Assembly: GCF_032854445.1 (NCBI RefSeq)
Contig: NC_088301.1
Span: forward strand, 45,433,187 to 45,497,186
Origin: Liolophura sinensis
Taxonomy: Eukaryota > Mollusca > Polyplacophora > Chitonida > Chitonidae
Direction: 5' to 3'
Length of the DNA stretch: 64,000 nt
The position numbers and the translations under genes were made by a program. Of the stretch, positions 1-13,800 are shown in pieces. Within the stretch, counting starts at the first letter, position 1, and the number at the start of each line of letters is the position of its first letter. Below the pieces are notes generated by a model. That model made no database searches. It had not been told where the DNA came from and saw nothing but the letters and a program-made list of their open reading frames with translations.

Positions 1-76
1 TGAAATCATTCTTGAACAAACTTGATATAAACCCTTTGGGCCACAACTTACTGGATATTTTCATATTGTGTTTTAG

Positions 77-1890
77 CACCTATGCACTACCCTACTGAGG
101 TGAGCATCCACTCTGTGTCAGAAGACACTGTGGAGGTGAAGTGGAGAGGGGTGAGCACAAACCATGGAGAAGAACCACTACAGGGGTACAAGGTGAGCAG
201 TCAACCACAGAAACATGGGTGATGGGCCAGAAAGTCTTTCAGATCAGCTAGAATATAGCAATGTGGCATGTCCTCTACAGATATCAGAACTAAAACTAAT
301 CAGATAAGCTGTTCATCAATGACAGTGAGACATGTGGTGAAGGAAATTATTTATGGATAAGGTTTTATTATGATTTCATCAGTTTTATCTCAGTTTTGGA
401 CCCTTGTCCACAGTCTGCCAAAATCAGAGTGCAATAATTAGCCAAAGGCATTTCCACAATCTAAACTAAAATGGTTTTACCAGTGTTGGTGCAACCAGTA
501 TGGATGTGGCAATGGTAGTCAGGGTCCATGCATATGATTTTCAACTGAAGTAACTTGAGGAAATATGTGTGGACTGAGCCTCTCAACTTCACAAATTTGA
601 GTTTACTTGTGCAACAAAAGTATTTATTTATTTCCTTATGTGCTTAATGGTTGAATGGTTGGTTAGTATATGGCTGCACCAAGTCACAGACCAAGTTCTG
701 CTTAGTTTTTGTCCAAAATCATGATGTGCAAAAAATTCTGTTATGGATATTGACATAAGGATATTATTCCGACAGCGCAGACCATTAGAGGACATTTATT
801 TATTCCAGAATACTTGTTGCTTTAAGGAGGAATAGTTGTTTTAACGAGGTATTACATGGTTATGTGTTGATTTGTTTCAGATAAGATATTGGGTGTTTGG
901 CACTGACATCAGGAATGCCAGTGATGTTGACACAGGGAGAACACCAAAGGGACGGATAATTGGTCTGCAGAAGAACACTTTGTACAACTTGAGAGTTCTA
1001 GCTTACAGCCGAGGTGGTGATGGAAAAATGAGCATGCCTCCACTCTACTTCTCCATGGGTATGTTTCATTAATTATTCAATTTCCGATCTTGAACCCCAG
1101 AACACAACTACATCTATCTAAAGCTAGAGATATGTGCTTAATTTCTTACTCGAGTTGTGCTCAAGGCAAAATTGGTAATTTTGGTACTTCCTCCCTTTGT
1201 GGTCTGCACGATGATATACCAGCTGTAGCTGTTGGAGGTGTCCTATTTGTGTTTGTATGGTTCTACAGCGAGGCAGCATTATGCATATACTGGCATCAGT
1301 ACCAGTGGCTGATTTCTTAGAGTACTTGTTGAAAGAATCGTCAAGGTAATATGTTTCGGAAGTGAGGTGGAAACAGACCCACACTGCCATGGCCATGTGA
1401 ATGCCTGATGTCAAAGAAACTGGAAACACCATGACACATAATTTGGGTCTGATTGGTTAAAATTGATCTGGCAGCACTTTTTATTTCCTCAGTAGGCAGT
1501 CCCATGAGATTTACACTGTTGTGAACTGACCAAACTGAAGTTGAAGAGGATGTTAATTAGATCTCAAGCAAAGAAATTAAACACATCAAGTTTATAGCTG
1601 TCATAAGAAAGAACTGTCTTGCTGCTGTTTCAGTAATCATGCCAAATGAAATTATCCTGGGTAATGTGTAAAAGAGCAAAATATATTGGTAGATCTTTAA
1701 ATTTATCCAGTGATCAATTTGTTTTTTTCACATAAACTGCATTATTTTCTTTTTATTGGAAATTTCAGAAAACAGCCAGATCCGGTATGATCCCAGTCAA
1801 ACAGAGTTACTAGCCACCAGTTCCCAGTTGCTCCCGTCTTTCTTTATAACATCTGTCAGCCTTTTGCTCATTGCGTTCTATCTCCATTGA
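77..1890 (+). CDS. Contactin-like GPI-anchored cell adhesion protein, 3' end (partial)
   Basis: Three coding exons are visible: 77-192, 881-1058 and 1769-1890, with a TGA stop at 1888-1890; the 5' part lies outside the window. Each junction has an AG acceptor and/or a GT donor and the frame is continuous. The first two exons form one fibronectin type III domain: VEVKW supplies the core Trp, EPLQGYKIRYWV the middle strands, and LYNLRVLAYSRGGDG the Tyr/Leu corner. The last exon ends with a polar stretch, then a hydrophobic tail (FFITSVSLLLIAFYLH) that stops at once. That is the layout of a GPI-attachment signal, not of a transmembrane segment with a cytoplasmic tail. An FN3 domain followed by a GPI signal matches the contactin family of neural and septate-junction adhesion proteins. 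Another GPI-anchored Ig/FN3 protein is possible because the Ig domains are not in view. Confidence 0.75.
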
Positions 1891-3748
1891 CCAGATTCAA
1901 AATTCATTTTTGCCCCTAGAAACATTTTAATTATACCTTAAAACATTTTTGATTCAAACGTTTTAATTGTGCGTATTAACCCGGGTGTAAGTCTTGAGAT
2001 CATAAACACCTGGGTCCAACCCAAGACGGTCAACCAGTGAATAATACATTTGTTGAAAAACGTGCATTTACTAAGACTGTGAGCACAGGTGTTGTACCGA
2101 AAGTACTGGTATGGCTATCAAGTGGCCTGTATCATCTGATGCACCATGGTGACCAGTTATGACTACTTGAGTTCAAAAACAGATAGATTGACAAATAGGG
2201 AGACAACTGAATGCAAGAGTGACACAAAATTAGAACATGCTCATCCATGGTGAGTAGTTGTTGGTAATCACCAGTCTGCATAGATCAACTAAAAACCCAG
2301 TTGGATGATCTGAGATTCTTCCAGATTTCTCAAACTTCAGTTGCTCAGAGTAGCAAGGTCATTTCACACCTGGTTTTACATGTATCATTGCATATTTTAA
2401 TCCACATCTCCAATCTGAACTTCATGGTTGAATACCTCTTTTGTTTGACTAAATCAGGATGTAGTAGATGGATTTTTAAAACATGATTGTAAATAGTCGC
2501 CACTTACAAACATTCCTTAGCAGCTGTTATTGATATATGTACATTTGTAATTGTAAAATAAGATGGGTAAATTTCTGGAAAATGTTTATATGTGTTGAAT
2601 AGTTCATTTTCACAGACTTTGTTTCAAAGTTTTAATCTCCAGTGCGGTGCAGGTGTACATATCAGGGTACGTGCCATTGTTCTGAACTAAAATCTCTGAG
2701 GTGCTGTTTGCTGTGGATTACTGGACACTCATGGATACCATATATTTCTTTCTAGTACTGTTGGTTGAATTATTAGTTGCGTGCAAATAGAGATTACTTT
2801 TAGGCAGAAAATTTTGAACGCAAGCTTGAGATTCTTTCACCACTTTCAGAGTATTTTTATACTAAGATGTGACTCATAGATTAGCATGATATCCTGTAAC
2901 TTTCTTTGTCTACCCACATTTGGTGCCATGTAAACTACATTTACTACAAGAATCTCGGTAGTTCTTCTCTGCAAGTTTAAGGTGATATAAATTCCTTCAT
3001 GCGTTCCAACAAAATATATTGGTGCATATTAAGCAGTTTATTTTACATCACCGTGCTGTATAATTGTCAAGATCTCATGGCAGCTCCATGCATCTCTGTT
3101 TTTCATATTTTCTTTCCTTCCTATTTGGGTAAAGTTTTGTTATTCTAAATCTAGGCTATACAAGTATATATTTAATACTTTAGCCTACATGTATGTATAC
3201 CTGTTGCTTATATTTATACACTCCACAAATCTATGATAAATATTTTAAATGTGTTAAGCCTATGCCCTTTACGTACATGATAGAATTTTTGTTTTTTTAT
3301 CGAATAGACCTCTTGTATCTTATACTATTACATGTACAAGGCAGAACTGTTTATGCCAATTTTGGTCACATTCCCACTCAATAAGTTATACTAGGCTTTA
3401 TTTAGACATGAACTTTGAACAAAATCTATCTACTCATTTTATTTCGAGATTTCTTTCCATCTATGTAACTTTTTTGTTATGAGAATTTGTTAATGTTTAC
3501 GCAAACTTTTCTGTGGTAACTATTGTAGTGAGAGGTATCCATATTAACCTACATGTATTACATAAAGTATGCCCATTTACTCATATACATGTGTTTATTG
3601 AGAGAAACTGCAATTTTTCATAGAAAACACTCCAATAGTATAAGTTCTGGCATTCCCACTGTGAGATTGCAAATGTAAATACAATTTACTTAGTTAAATT
3701 TTTTATATATAAATACATGTATGTATTTTTTACTGAACATTTTCATAA
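1891..3748 (+). other. Probable 3' UTR of the contactin-like gene
   Basis: This AT-rich stretch has no credible coding exon. It runs from the contactin stop codon to the AATAAA at 3749 and contains several ACATGTA motifs. The assignment as 3' UTR is inferred from position. Confidence 0.45.
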
Positions 3749-3754
3749 AATAAA
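3749..3754 (+). terminator. Candidate polyadenylation signal, contactin-like gene
   Basis: Canonical AATAAA about 1.86 kb after the stop codon, followed by a T/GT-rich stretch (TATTTGTATTCTGTTTTATTG). A cleavage site near 3775 is plausible but not shown. Confidence 0.4.
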
Positions 3755-3770
3755 GATTTGATATTTGTAT

Positions 3771-6700
3771 TCTGTTTTATTGTCAGGAAGGTGATCTTTG
3801 TTTAACTCAAATGGTTGGTGTTCATAATTCCTTGTCCAACCGAACTATTTGAAAACGATTTTAAATAATCCAGATATTTCAGGAAGATAATGTACATTAT
3901 ACTTTCTCTCTTCACCAAATTAATTGGAGAAATTAATGTACATGTACTTTAACATCTGTGATGTATGAGCTTCTTGTTTGATGGACAGTTATCGTAATTT
4001 TGGGGTTTAAGCAATTCAAATGGAACATTATGTAATGGTGGACTTGTGCACGTTAAAAAATGACACCCTTGGAATTGATTTTCTAATCATTGAACCATAA
4101 TTTCTAAAGTTATACTAGATATATGCAAATCAACTAATACTCCATTCTCCTAGACCAGTCTGGTATACATGTCACGCGATACGACGACTACCCAATCTTG
4201 CTTCTCAATGAGCATTTTCTTCAAAATAATAGGATGGACAGGTATGTGAATATGCCAGTCTTACTCTGTGACTTTACATCAGTAATACATTTTGCGGCAG
4301 CAATTTTAATCCACTAGCTGTCGTCGTCAAACTTTTTGCAAACACAACCAAGGAGGGGGAATACGATGGAATTTGCAGATTTTGCCCTAATTTACACATT
4401 AGAAACTGTAGAATTGCCATCATATCCAACAATCATAAACCAAACCCACTTTTCAAATGTATTTATATGGATCATTATGGTGGGAGGAAACAGGGCGGAG
4501 TCCACTACCATCCGCAAGGTTGCAAGTCATTTTGGAATGACCATGATAATGCACCTTAAAGCTCCACAGAAGACTTCTCATGACAATAACTATATCTTAA
4601 AAATATTAATTTTAAATAATAATAATAATAAAAAAAATTCTCATGTAAAGTTTCTTTAATATCACATAAAATATTTCACATTAAATCAATCATATTGAAA
4701 ATAAATGTCTTATTCAACAGAAGAGCTACAGAATGGCTTCATCCCACCCGGAATATTCTCTATTCATAAGGAAATAAATAACACAGTGTCTGGGCATTGC
4801 GTTCCTGTTGCAGTAATACTGCACAACAATGGTAAAAAGTCTCACATATTCCGGAATGAATAGACCTGGATTTACTTTAAGAAACCTTTGTACTGGAATT
4901 TGGACTAGTAGACCACTGCACATTAAAGGCCCCCCCGACGCCGGCTGCATGTTTAAATGGAAAAAAGTGCTTGTACGGTGTGGCCTAAGGTTCCCAATGA
5001 ACATGCTTAGTATTCTAGCTTAAGCCATACTGAAGCTCTTCTATTGCCAATGCTCAACAATAAATATGGCAAGACACATCAACATTGATTTACCCTATGC
5101 AGAAGCACATGCAGAATGAGTACATGCATAAATTGGCATTTTATTACAAGAATGCTGTCGTAGTGACATTCATAACAATATTGAGTCGCACACACTGCTC
5201 ACAGCTGCATAAAGGCAAAAGTGTTTAACACACTAATTCTGTACATATTTCCAACAATAACACCTTTCACAGTGAAAAGGAGTGGTTTCAAGGCAGGTGT
5301 AGTAGAGTCTAGTATTATGGATCGGCTAGCCAAAGCACAATCCAGTTCACCTATATGTAATGCTTCCTCACAGCAGTAATCACTTATGCACCTTCAGACT
5401 ACAACAGTTTTAATCAGCAGCATTAAAATCAGCATTACTCAGCAGCCTGTCATCAGTAAACAGTGCAAATATACATATATTATTAAATAGTAGATAAATA
5501 AAGTACACCTCAGCAATGAACTTTTGCAATTCATGAAATTAACACATCTCTTTCACCAACAAACAAAAATGTATTACCACTACATTGCATCATTTAACTA
5601 CATTCTTATATAAATATGACTTAAAATAGCTTTTACAATAAGAGTGATGATGTCTGCCATTGATTTCACACAGTACTCAAGCATCTGAGCACAGTTGTTC
5701 AAGTGTATTAATATTTATGCAACTTTATTAACTTCTGTCTGGGTCAAAATCCTATAGATTGTGTAATAAAATGAGACTGGTACTGAGAATACAACCAGAC
5801 TTTTAATATTTGTTTATTTAAAACCCTTTGAACAACTGGCCATCACATTGCATCCAGCTCAGGTCATTGATTTCCACTGTGGAAGACAGCCACAGGAAAT
5901 AGGCTTCATTAACATTTTTTATTTACTTCTAGTTTGTTAATAATATCATGGTACATGTAAAATACAAACATTTTTATTTAAATGTGTCCGCAGCGGTGTA
6001 ACAAATGTGATTTGTCTCTGAACAACTCCTGGCACAACATGCCAGTTCCCCTTGGCTATAAACCCTCGCCATCACGTGACATCAATAACAGCAAGCATGT
6101 TTAACATAGGTGTTACACATGGCTGTTTTACATCTGCAGTACAAGCAATTTGCAGCTACACCCAATTGGTCACAAGCAGTTTATGTAAATATGTGGTTTA
6201 CTTTAGCAATGAATGCTTCTGCGCACACATAACATTTTATCAGTAGCCATTCTGGGTTACATCATCAGTGAAATTTTTATGAAATAAGCACTAAATATAC
6301 TTTAGTGGAACAAAAAACAAATAGTATATGTAATACGTATCAGCAGCATGAGTAAACAATATATATGTGTATATAAGAGTGGAAAGCCTTTAAACCTAGC
6401 AAAATAGACATATTTCTTAAATTGTATGATACATGTATAAACATGTATTCTTACAAGCATATTGTCTTGACTGGCATTTAAATATTCTTATGTCATAAGT
6501 ATATGCTGCACTATATGAAACGCAGTTATAACAAAATGTATGCAACAGCAGTCAAGTACATGTACATACAGCTCATATTGTGCCTTAGTAAATCTAAGTG
6601 TGAGAATACTTGCAATACTGGCACATGCACACTCCTTTTCTCAAGCAAAGATAATGAGAGAATATTTATGCAAGGCACATGGAGAAAATTATATTTCAAT

Positions 6701-7876
6701 TGGCATACAAATGTCTAAAATGTAATCAAAACTTCCCTACTTCTCTAATTTCAGAACTTAGTCATTATGAAATACGAAATATATACTTTGTTTCCCATTT
6801 AACATTTACAAAATATCTGCTGAAAATTATGCATACATCAAGTGTGAAGAAAATAAGGCAGAATCATTGTTTACCAATAAATTACCTTAAAGAGCCCGCT
6901 GAGGACATTGCTGGCAACCTGATAAATCCTTTCCTATACATGGTGACTGTGCAACAGTGAATTTTGAAACATATGGTTAGCATCTTATTACCTTAAACAA
7001 AATAATATTATGGTATGTATCAGTTAGCTTTACCTGCAATTCAACAATGCAATAATCAGAACAGCTCACAAACATGAACAGGGCTCACAATTTTGACAAC
7101 AGGAAATTCTGGAACCACACACTTGATATAAGGTGCGTCCTGACACTTCTAGTATTAGTCCACCCAGTCTTATCCAATGACCCCGCAGCTTTGAGTGTGC
7201 ATGCTAAACACAGGTTTTGTGGTAGACAAACAATAGCACATGGAAATTTAAGCTTCTGCTATAACATTTCAGATTTTGGCAACACATCAGTCTTTAGTGC
7301 TGTTCTAGTTTGGTGTCTTCTAAATTGAAACTGTTTACTGGAGTCAAAGTAAACTTTAAAGTTTCATAAAAACCTCAAGAAATTTGCTTAATTATGCATT
7401 AATATTGAAGGCTCCACGGCCTTAACACAGGAAGACATGCTTTGGCTTCCCCCACTAAGATCTAGATCTGTCATGCACACTTAAATTGCTATATGGGCTT
7501 ATACTGTACCTTCAGAAAGACACGGGTGATAATTTTTTGGCAATATGTAGGTAATGATAGAAGTTGCTATAATAATAAAGGACAATAAGTGTATCATAAA
7601 AGCACCCTACAACAAGGCAGTCTCCGACTTGACAATTACAAGTTTAAAAGCCTGCCACAACCACGAGAAGTCATCAACTACAATAACCATGCACACATTG
7701 CACAACACTGAGAAAGACAATGAGGCAAGTTGAATTTACCACCACATTAAGATCAACAGTCCAAGTATTATCTACTTGACGCAGACTACACAGCAAAGGT
7801 AACACAAATGTGTAAGACTTTCAACCCAACATTGGGAAATCTCCACCACATGATCTGTTTGCTAAACCTGTACACC
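3771..7876. other. Intergenic sequence between convergent genes (possibly long 3' UTR of the C3orf20-like gene)
   Basis: No exon with convincing splice sites or a family match was found on either strand. The stretch is AT-rich with one degraded SINE piece. The minus-strand gene ends at 7877. A clear AATAAA on its strand is not seen until the TTTATT at 5918-5923, so part of this interval may be its 3' UTR. Confidence 0.4.
4462..4530 (-). repeat. Degraded fragment of the window's main SINE family
   Basis: Contains the family core CATTATGGTGGGAGGAAAC followed by a CCATCCGCAAGGTTGC variant, matching the middle of the longer copy at 40547-40822. The tRNA-like head and the A/T-rich tail are not recognisable. 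Confidence 0.6.
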
Positions 7877-10800
7877 TTAGGTGTTGATTCTCTCTGCTGA
7901 GTGGGCCATGCTTGCACTCTGAGACTCCAGCTGGGAATGAGTTCTCAAATCGCCTGCTTGGGATGGATTAGTACCAATACTGACTGGCTGCTTGTTTTCA
8001 GTTACTTCCACACCTCTGTAAATAGTGAAGTAGTATAAGCCATCAGAATAGGTGGTCAAGATAAGCAAACTTTTGTTTTTTTCCCACTAATTGGAAGGAT
8101 GAAACTCAACATTTCTCAACAAAACATTCCATGCAATCTTTAATAGTGCAGCCTTATATGCATTGACTACAATTTTCATATTACCGCAAAGTACTTATTA
8201 TTCGCTGGAATTTATTTTCACAGATTGTTTCCAAAAATATGTCCGCGGGAATTAATTTTCGTCGATTTAAGAGAATAGTTAAAAATAATCTTAAAATTTT
8301 CCAAGATATAATATGGCTTAAATTATCATCATGCATAGCTTTAATCCTCCTTTGTTTCCTGCGGCGTCGCTAATCATTGCGATCTGGATCAGAGTTTAAA
8401 ACATTGGGGGATGGATTATCACTACGTAAGAAGATAACTTCGCGCCTACCGTGAGCAGTACTCAAACAGGTGTCACTTCTTTTCGAATCACTGATGAGTA
8501 CTTTTAAGCAATTGGCACAGTGACCTGTCACCTTTTGAGCAGTTCAATGCAAAACATATGAATATGCATTGTTTTCAGTTTTAGTTGTCCTCTGTAGCAG
8601 GTCAGAAAGCGCAAACATTGCCGTAGCTGTCTAACAGCCATTTTGTTTTTGCACACACTTCACACTTTGTTAGAAGCTCACCCATTGGACCACAGGAGAG
8701 ACAATGGGATAGCGTGTATCAGAGCGACATTCATCAGAAGCCAGCATGTGCTGGTATCTATTTTTCTTTCCCTTTATGGGCATAGCAAAGTTTGAACAAA
8801 CTAAAGACAAATAAACTCCCACTTTGTTTTATACCCACCAAGCCTTAGCTCCAGAGTTTGTATATATTTAAACCATAATTTCCCTTCCTTGCTGTTAAAA
8901 AATTTAGCTGGCTTGTGGGGCTTTCTTTGTGCAGCTCCCAGCACCCTGGCAAAGATTTCACTTCTTCATTACCACTACCGGTTTTTCACTGGAATTATGT
9001 TTCACGATAACATATTGACTGCAAAATCTGTGAAAATTAGTTCCACGTGAAAATTAAGTACTTCACAGTATATGAATTAACATCAGGACTATGTTGAAAC
9101 ACCTGTATCAAGACAAGCCTGCTGATGTAAATCAGAAGTATTCTGATAACGAAGCCCACTTTATCACTCACCTGGTAATGGCTGAGGGTACTGACTGGAG
9201 GTAGTGCTCCGTGCTGGACGTGGAGGCAGAGACTGGTCTGGGAGCTGAACTTGGCAGATCCCGACTCATTCCTGGGTTTCCATGGTGATCCACGCCAGCT
9301 CCTCCCATTTGCCCTCCCCATGCTGATCTGGGGCCCACACGACCATGGCTGGGACTGAAAGTACCCATAAACTGGCTTTATTTAAACTAGGGGAGAACTC
9401 AAGGATGGTCTTACTACATGTAGCTCTTCACACCCTTTGGCTATGTCCATGCAGTATGCACTTTATAGGAAACAAGTATTTGCTTAAGAGGAAAATTTTT
9501 GTACCATTTTAAAGGCAACATATTCATTGTCTTTTCATAGTTAAGAAGATTAAAAATTCAGACTACAGTAATTAAAACTGAAGAATAAAGGTAACATTAT
9601 GTTGGTGACAGGCACTGACACAGATGTTAAGTGGAAATCACATACCTGAAGTGGAAATCTTTTGGCAAGAAGCGATGATGAATAGCGTCTGCTCTACACT
9701 TCATGATCTGCTTCCGGAAATCCTTTTTGGCATTACCATATCCATTGAAAATATGATCACAAAACACCAAGTTTCCATTGTGATATATCTAAAGGAAAGG
9801 TAAGAATGGTAAAATTTAAACTAACATCATTTAGACATTTTGATACTACTTAAAATGTATAACTGGTACCAACCAGAGGCTATGTGTATATAGTATGCTG
9901 ATGCATCTACAAGTATTAAGTTTTGGCTTCATTACATGTGTTGGAACATTCTTTCCTATCTTTGTATTTGTCAACATGTATGAATATTAATTGATGACTA
10001 TTGGAATTTTCTTCATCAGTTTAGTACATTACAATAAAATCAAAGAGGTAACAACTGCATGTGACTTTATCAAATTAATTAACACGCTCACCAGAAACAT
10101 GCCTGGAACAACATTGTGACGGGCTAAGAGCATAGGTTGGGTATGGTCAGACTCAAATGCAGCAGTTGCAACATCGTATCGCAATATTCTGAATGCATCA
10201 AAACGGGCTGCCGCACAGGGTCTGGTTCTATTTTTGTTTTGATTTGCGTGGATTTTTTCTATCATTGCCTCAGCTGGTGTAGCATCCGGATAACTGCGGA
10301 ATGAAAAGTTTGAAATTATACCATAATAGAAGAAAGTCAAACATAAATAAACAGGAAGACAATCATAAATAAAGAATTGATATTAGGGTGAAAATGAAAC
10401 AATATTTGTAAAGAAGGACAGATAGCAAAATTAATTTATGCAAGAGAGCGTCATAAGAAATCTATTTGAAAAGGTGAATAACTTTTTAATCTTTTGCATT
10501 TTAACTGGATTAAAGATTCTGCCACCAACAAAGTGATATCTGAGTAGGCAGAATAACTTACAGAGTGGATACAATAGCCACAATGATCATTTGGTTCATG
10601 GATGCTTCATTCTTGAGGAAGTTGTCGAACTCAAGATCTGAGATGTAGGGAATATGATGACGACTACAGCGGCAGGGGGGGCCTCTCATAGCCGAGCATC
10701 TCTGCGCGAAGAGAAATAGGGCACTGTGCCGGACCGCTATACATACTGGCCACAGCACCACCCCGGGGAGACAACGGTGCTGTGTGGCTGACAATGGACT

Positions 10801-13800
10801 GCAATCCTCCAGAAAGAGGGCGCTGCTTTCCTCTAGAATTAAGAAAGGGTGGAAGATCCATCAAACTAAAAGTTATTAATTCCATTTCTTCACACAGAAT
10901 TCGGATGACTTTAATGGAAACAGAGGAAGACCAAGCATCTGGTTGGTTTTGGTTTATAAAATTCTTTATCAATTATATTAATAATATTTTTATATATTTT
11001 GGCACATTATATAGATAATTGTGATGGTTTGTTCATATTTAAAGATCCCATAAGTGCAAATTTTTATTTTGAAATCAGAAGATGCACTGCCATTTCATTT
11101 GTAAGAAGACTAAAAATTCCCATTACAGAAATCAAGGCTGAAGACTATCTTATTAAAATCACCACTTCATATGAATAATTTAAAAGATGTTTCATGTTTA
11201 TAAACTTGTAGTAAACTTGGTTTGTGGAATTGGACCCACTACTCGTGAAAGTACTGTGTTACATTGACAATGAAAAGGACAATAACAACTGTGCTACAAA
11301 CATCAATGTATATTGTACAGTATTCGCATCTTCCTGGTAACAACGCTCAAAAACAATTTTGAAGAACACATCTTTCATCTTTCAGGTATATTATTGTCAT
11401 GTATCTGACTACAAGAAAGGTATTTTACTAAACTGGGAGTAAAAGGAATGACAAGTTATAAGGGTCGTGATTCACAAAGCCAATATGGGCTAAAATCTCT
11501 TCACAAAACAAAACACATAGAGCCCAAATTTGGATAAGTTTGTACTAACACAGCATGGGATCTACCAAGAGTCAAAATTTTATCAATTTCATGCTTATAT
11601 TAAAAAGAGGTAAACCCTGATTACAAGGCTAAAGCCCAATACTGCTTTATGAAATAGGTCTAATCCACTTGACCCAAACCATCGTTCTTCCCATAAAACA
11701 ATCTTATTCTTCACACTTACGCGCTATGTACTGGACTCCGTTTGGCACTTCCATGCGTGGTTTCTTTCTTGATTTTGCTGTCTGTCTCATCAATGTCCTT
11801 ATCATCAGCAGACAAGCGGTGGCTACTAGCTGTGCGTGCCCGGTTCAACAGGCGATCTGTCACTTCAGAACCTGATTAAGAACAAGTTGGAAAATCATTG
11901 CCTTTCTATTCAGTGTCACTGTATGATACCCCCTGCTTACTGCGATAGTAGGCGTATCCACCGCCCAGGAAGTTAGCACACAACAGTGTGGCACCTACAA
12001 CTAATGTAGTCGCTGAAAGTTTATGTCCAGCTCATGCTTTCTTCCTCTCTGGCTGCACGTGGGAAGGTCTTCCAGCATCCTGCAGATGGCCACGGGTGAA
12101 ATATTTTTGTGAACGGTGTAAAACACCAATGAAATAAATAAATAAATACTGTGAAAGTACATCAATGAACATAAAGAGTACACTGACTCCCAGGAAAATG
12201 ACAGAAAGAGGACAATGATAGTGCCAAACAATTTGTACATGATGGTTTTATACATATGTAAGTTATTTTTTTTACAGACTGCAGAATTAAGGACATTGCA
12301 CATTCCTTTGATAGAACCCACGGGCATGGAGAACAAGACAGACAGACAGAAAAACAGAATTCGTGAAACATGAGAAAAATTAATCGAGTATATCACTAGA
12401 TGCCAACATCTAAACTATTTATGAAAACACATTTCATACCATTACCCACAGCCATTTTGGAACCCAGAGTATGGAAAAACAAACAAATGTAACGAAAAAC
12501 ATCCTGACAGAATTAGTAAAATATGAGAAAAAGGAGACTATGACAGTGCACAATGTCTACAATAACTAAAAGCGATTTCTTTCTACAAATGTGCTATTTT
12601 AGAGTGAACATACACAAATTTAATTTCACTCAGAGCTTGTTAGGTTGTAGCTATGTGTGCACTCACCAGCTGGAGCTGATGGTGCCCGGAGTTTGGCTAG
12701 AGGGTCTGGAGATTCAATATCTACTTCTGTAGTTTCACTTTCCTCGGGTACCACTTTAGTCTTGGAAGGCTTGGCTGACTGGATGTCGCGTAAGCGGATA
12801 TATATCATATCCTTCATGTATTTTAGGCTACCAGTACTAAGGCCTACATATATTCGGTAGTGCTCCATCCAATTGTCAACCAGCAACCTGAAATAAGCAA
12901 TATAAACATAATTGTATTACTTGAAAAACTTCATCGTTCTCAACAAACATGTCTCTTCTACAAAGCTATTTTAGTCATAATAATATTGACTATAATGGCC
13001 AGGTAGACATTAAAATCTTGGATAAGATCTTCCTGTTAAACTTGCTTTAAACAAAAAGGCTAAAATGTTTCAAAATGGTTGCTTTTCACAAATATATGCA
13101 TCATCGTATTTTTATACATGTCTTAATTTAACATAATCGTTATCCCCCTAACCAACATTATGCTATTCTGCCATTCGTTCCCTCATCTTATAGCAGTCAT
13201 TCTTAATCATAGTGACAAAATGTCACTACCTAGCTTTACGCTGAAGTCGCCCGAGGTCTCTTTCCCCATCAGGATCGGACTCATCTCGATCATCTAACAG
13301 CTTTTGAGCTTCAGCAATGTACGCTTTCATTTTATCCTAGAAAAGACAAAAACAAAAACCAAAAAAAAAGAACAATCAGGTATGAATACATTTTTCTGAA
13401 ACCATAGCTTCAAGTTACGAGCATAATCCACTTTAAGTAGTGTCCTATAAATAGTAACACAGCAACCAATTCCAATGTACATGATGAAAAACCTAAAAGT
13501 GGAAACAAAACTTTTCTTTCAATCAGTTTACCTTTTTCTTCTTTGACTTATTGAGTTGTTTCTTTGAAGTAAAGGACTGGTTCAGCTCGTTTGCAGAGTT
13601 TGAACTGAATGAAAAACTTGTCAGGAGTTCTTCCTGGAAAAAAAAAGTAATAATTTAAATATCTCCACACCATATGTTTAGCAAATACTTAGCTTTGCTC
13701 TTTTATTCATAAATGACAGCCTGAACTTCAAAGTGAAACTGAAGCTAAATTAATATGCACTCACCTCGTCACCAGGCTTGAGCGGTACAGCTCCAGGAAC

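Noticed and set aside
872-1072. A stand-alone small ORF
   Set aside because: It is the contactin FN3 exon (881-1058) read through its splice sites.
4155-4234. A coding exon flanked by CCTAG and GGTATGTG
   Set aside because: One frame is open but the peptide is low in information and matches no family; no partner exons were found.
4336-4659. A 107-codon plus-strand gene
   Set aside because: It overlaps a degraded SINE and ends in AT-rich low-complexity sequence.
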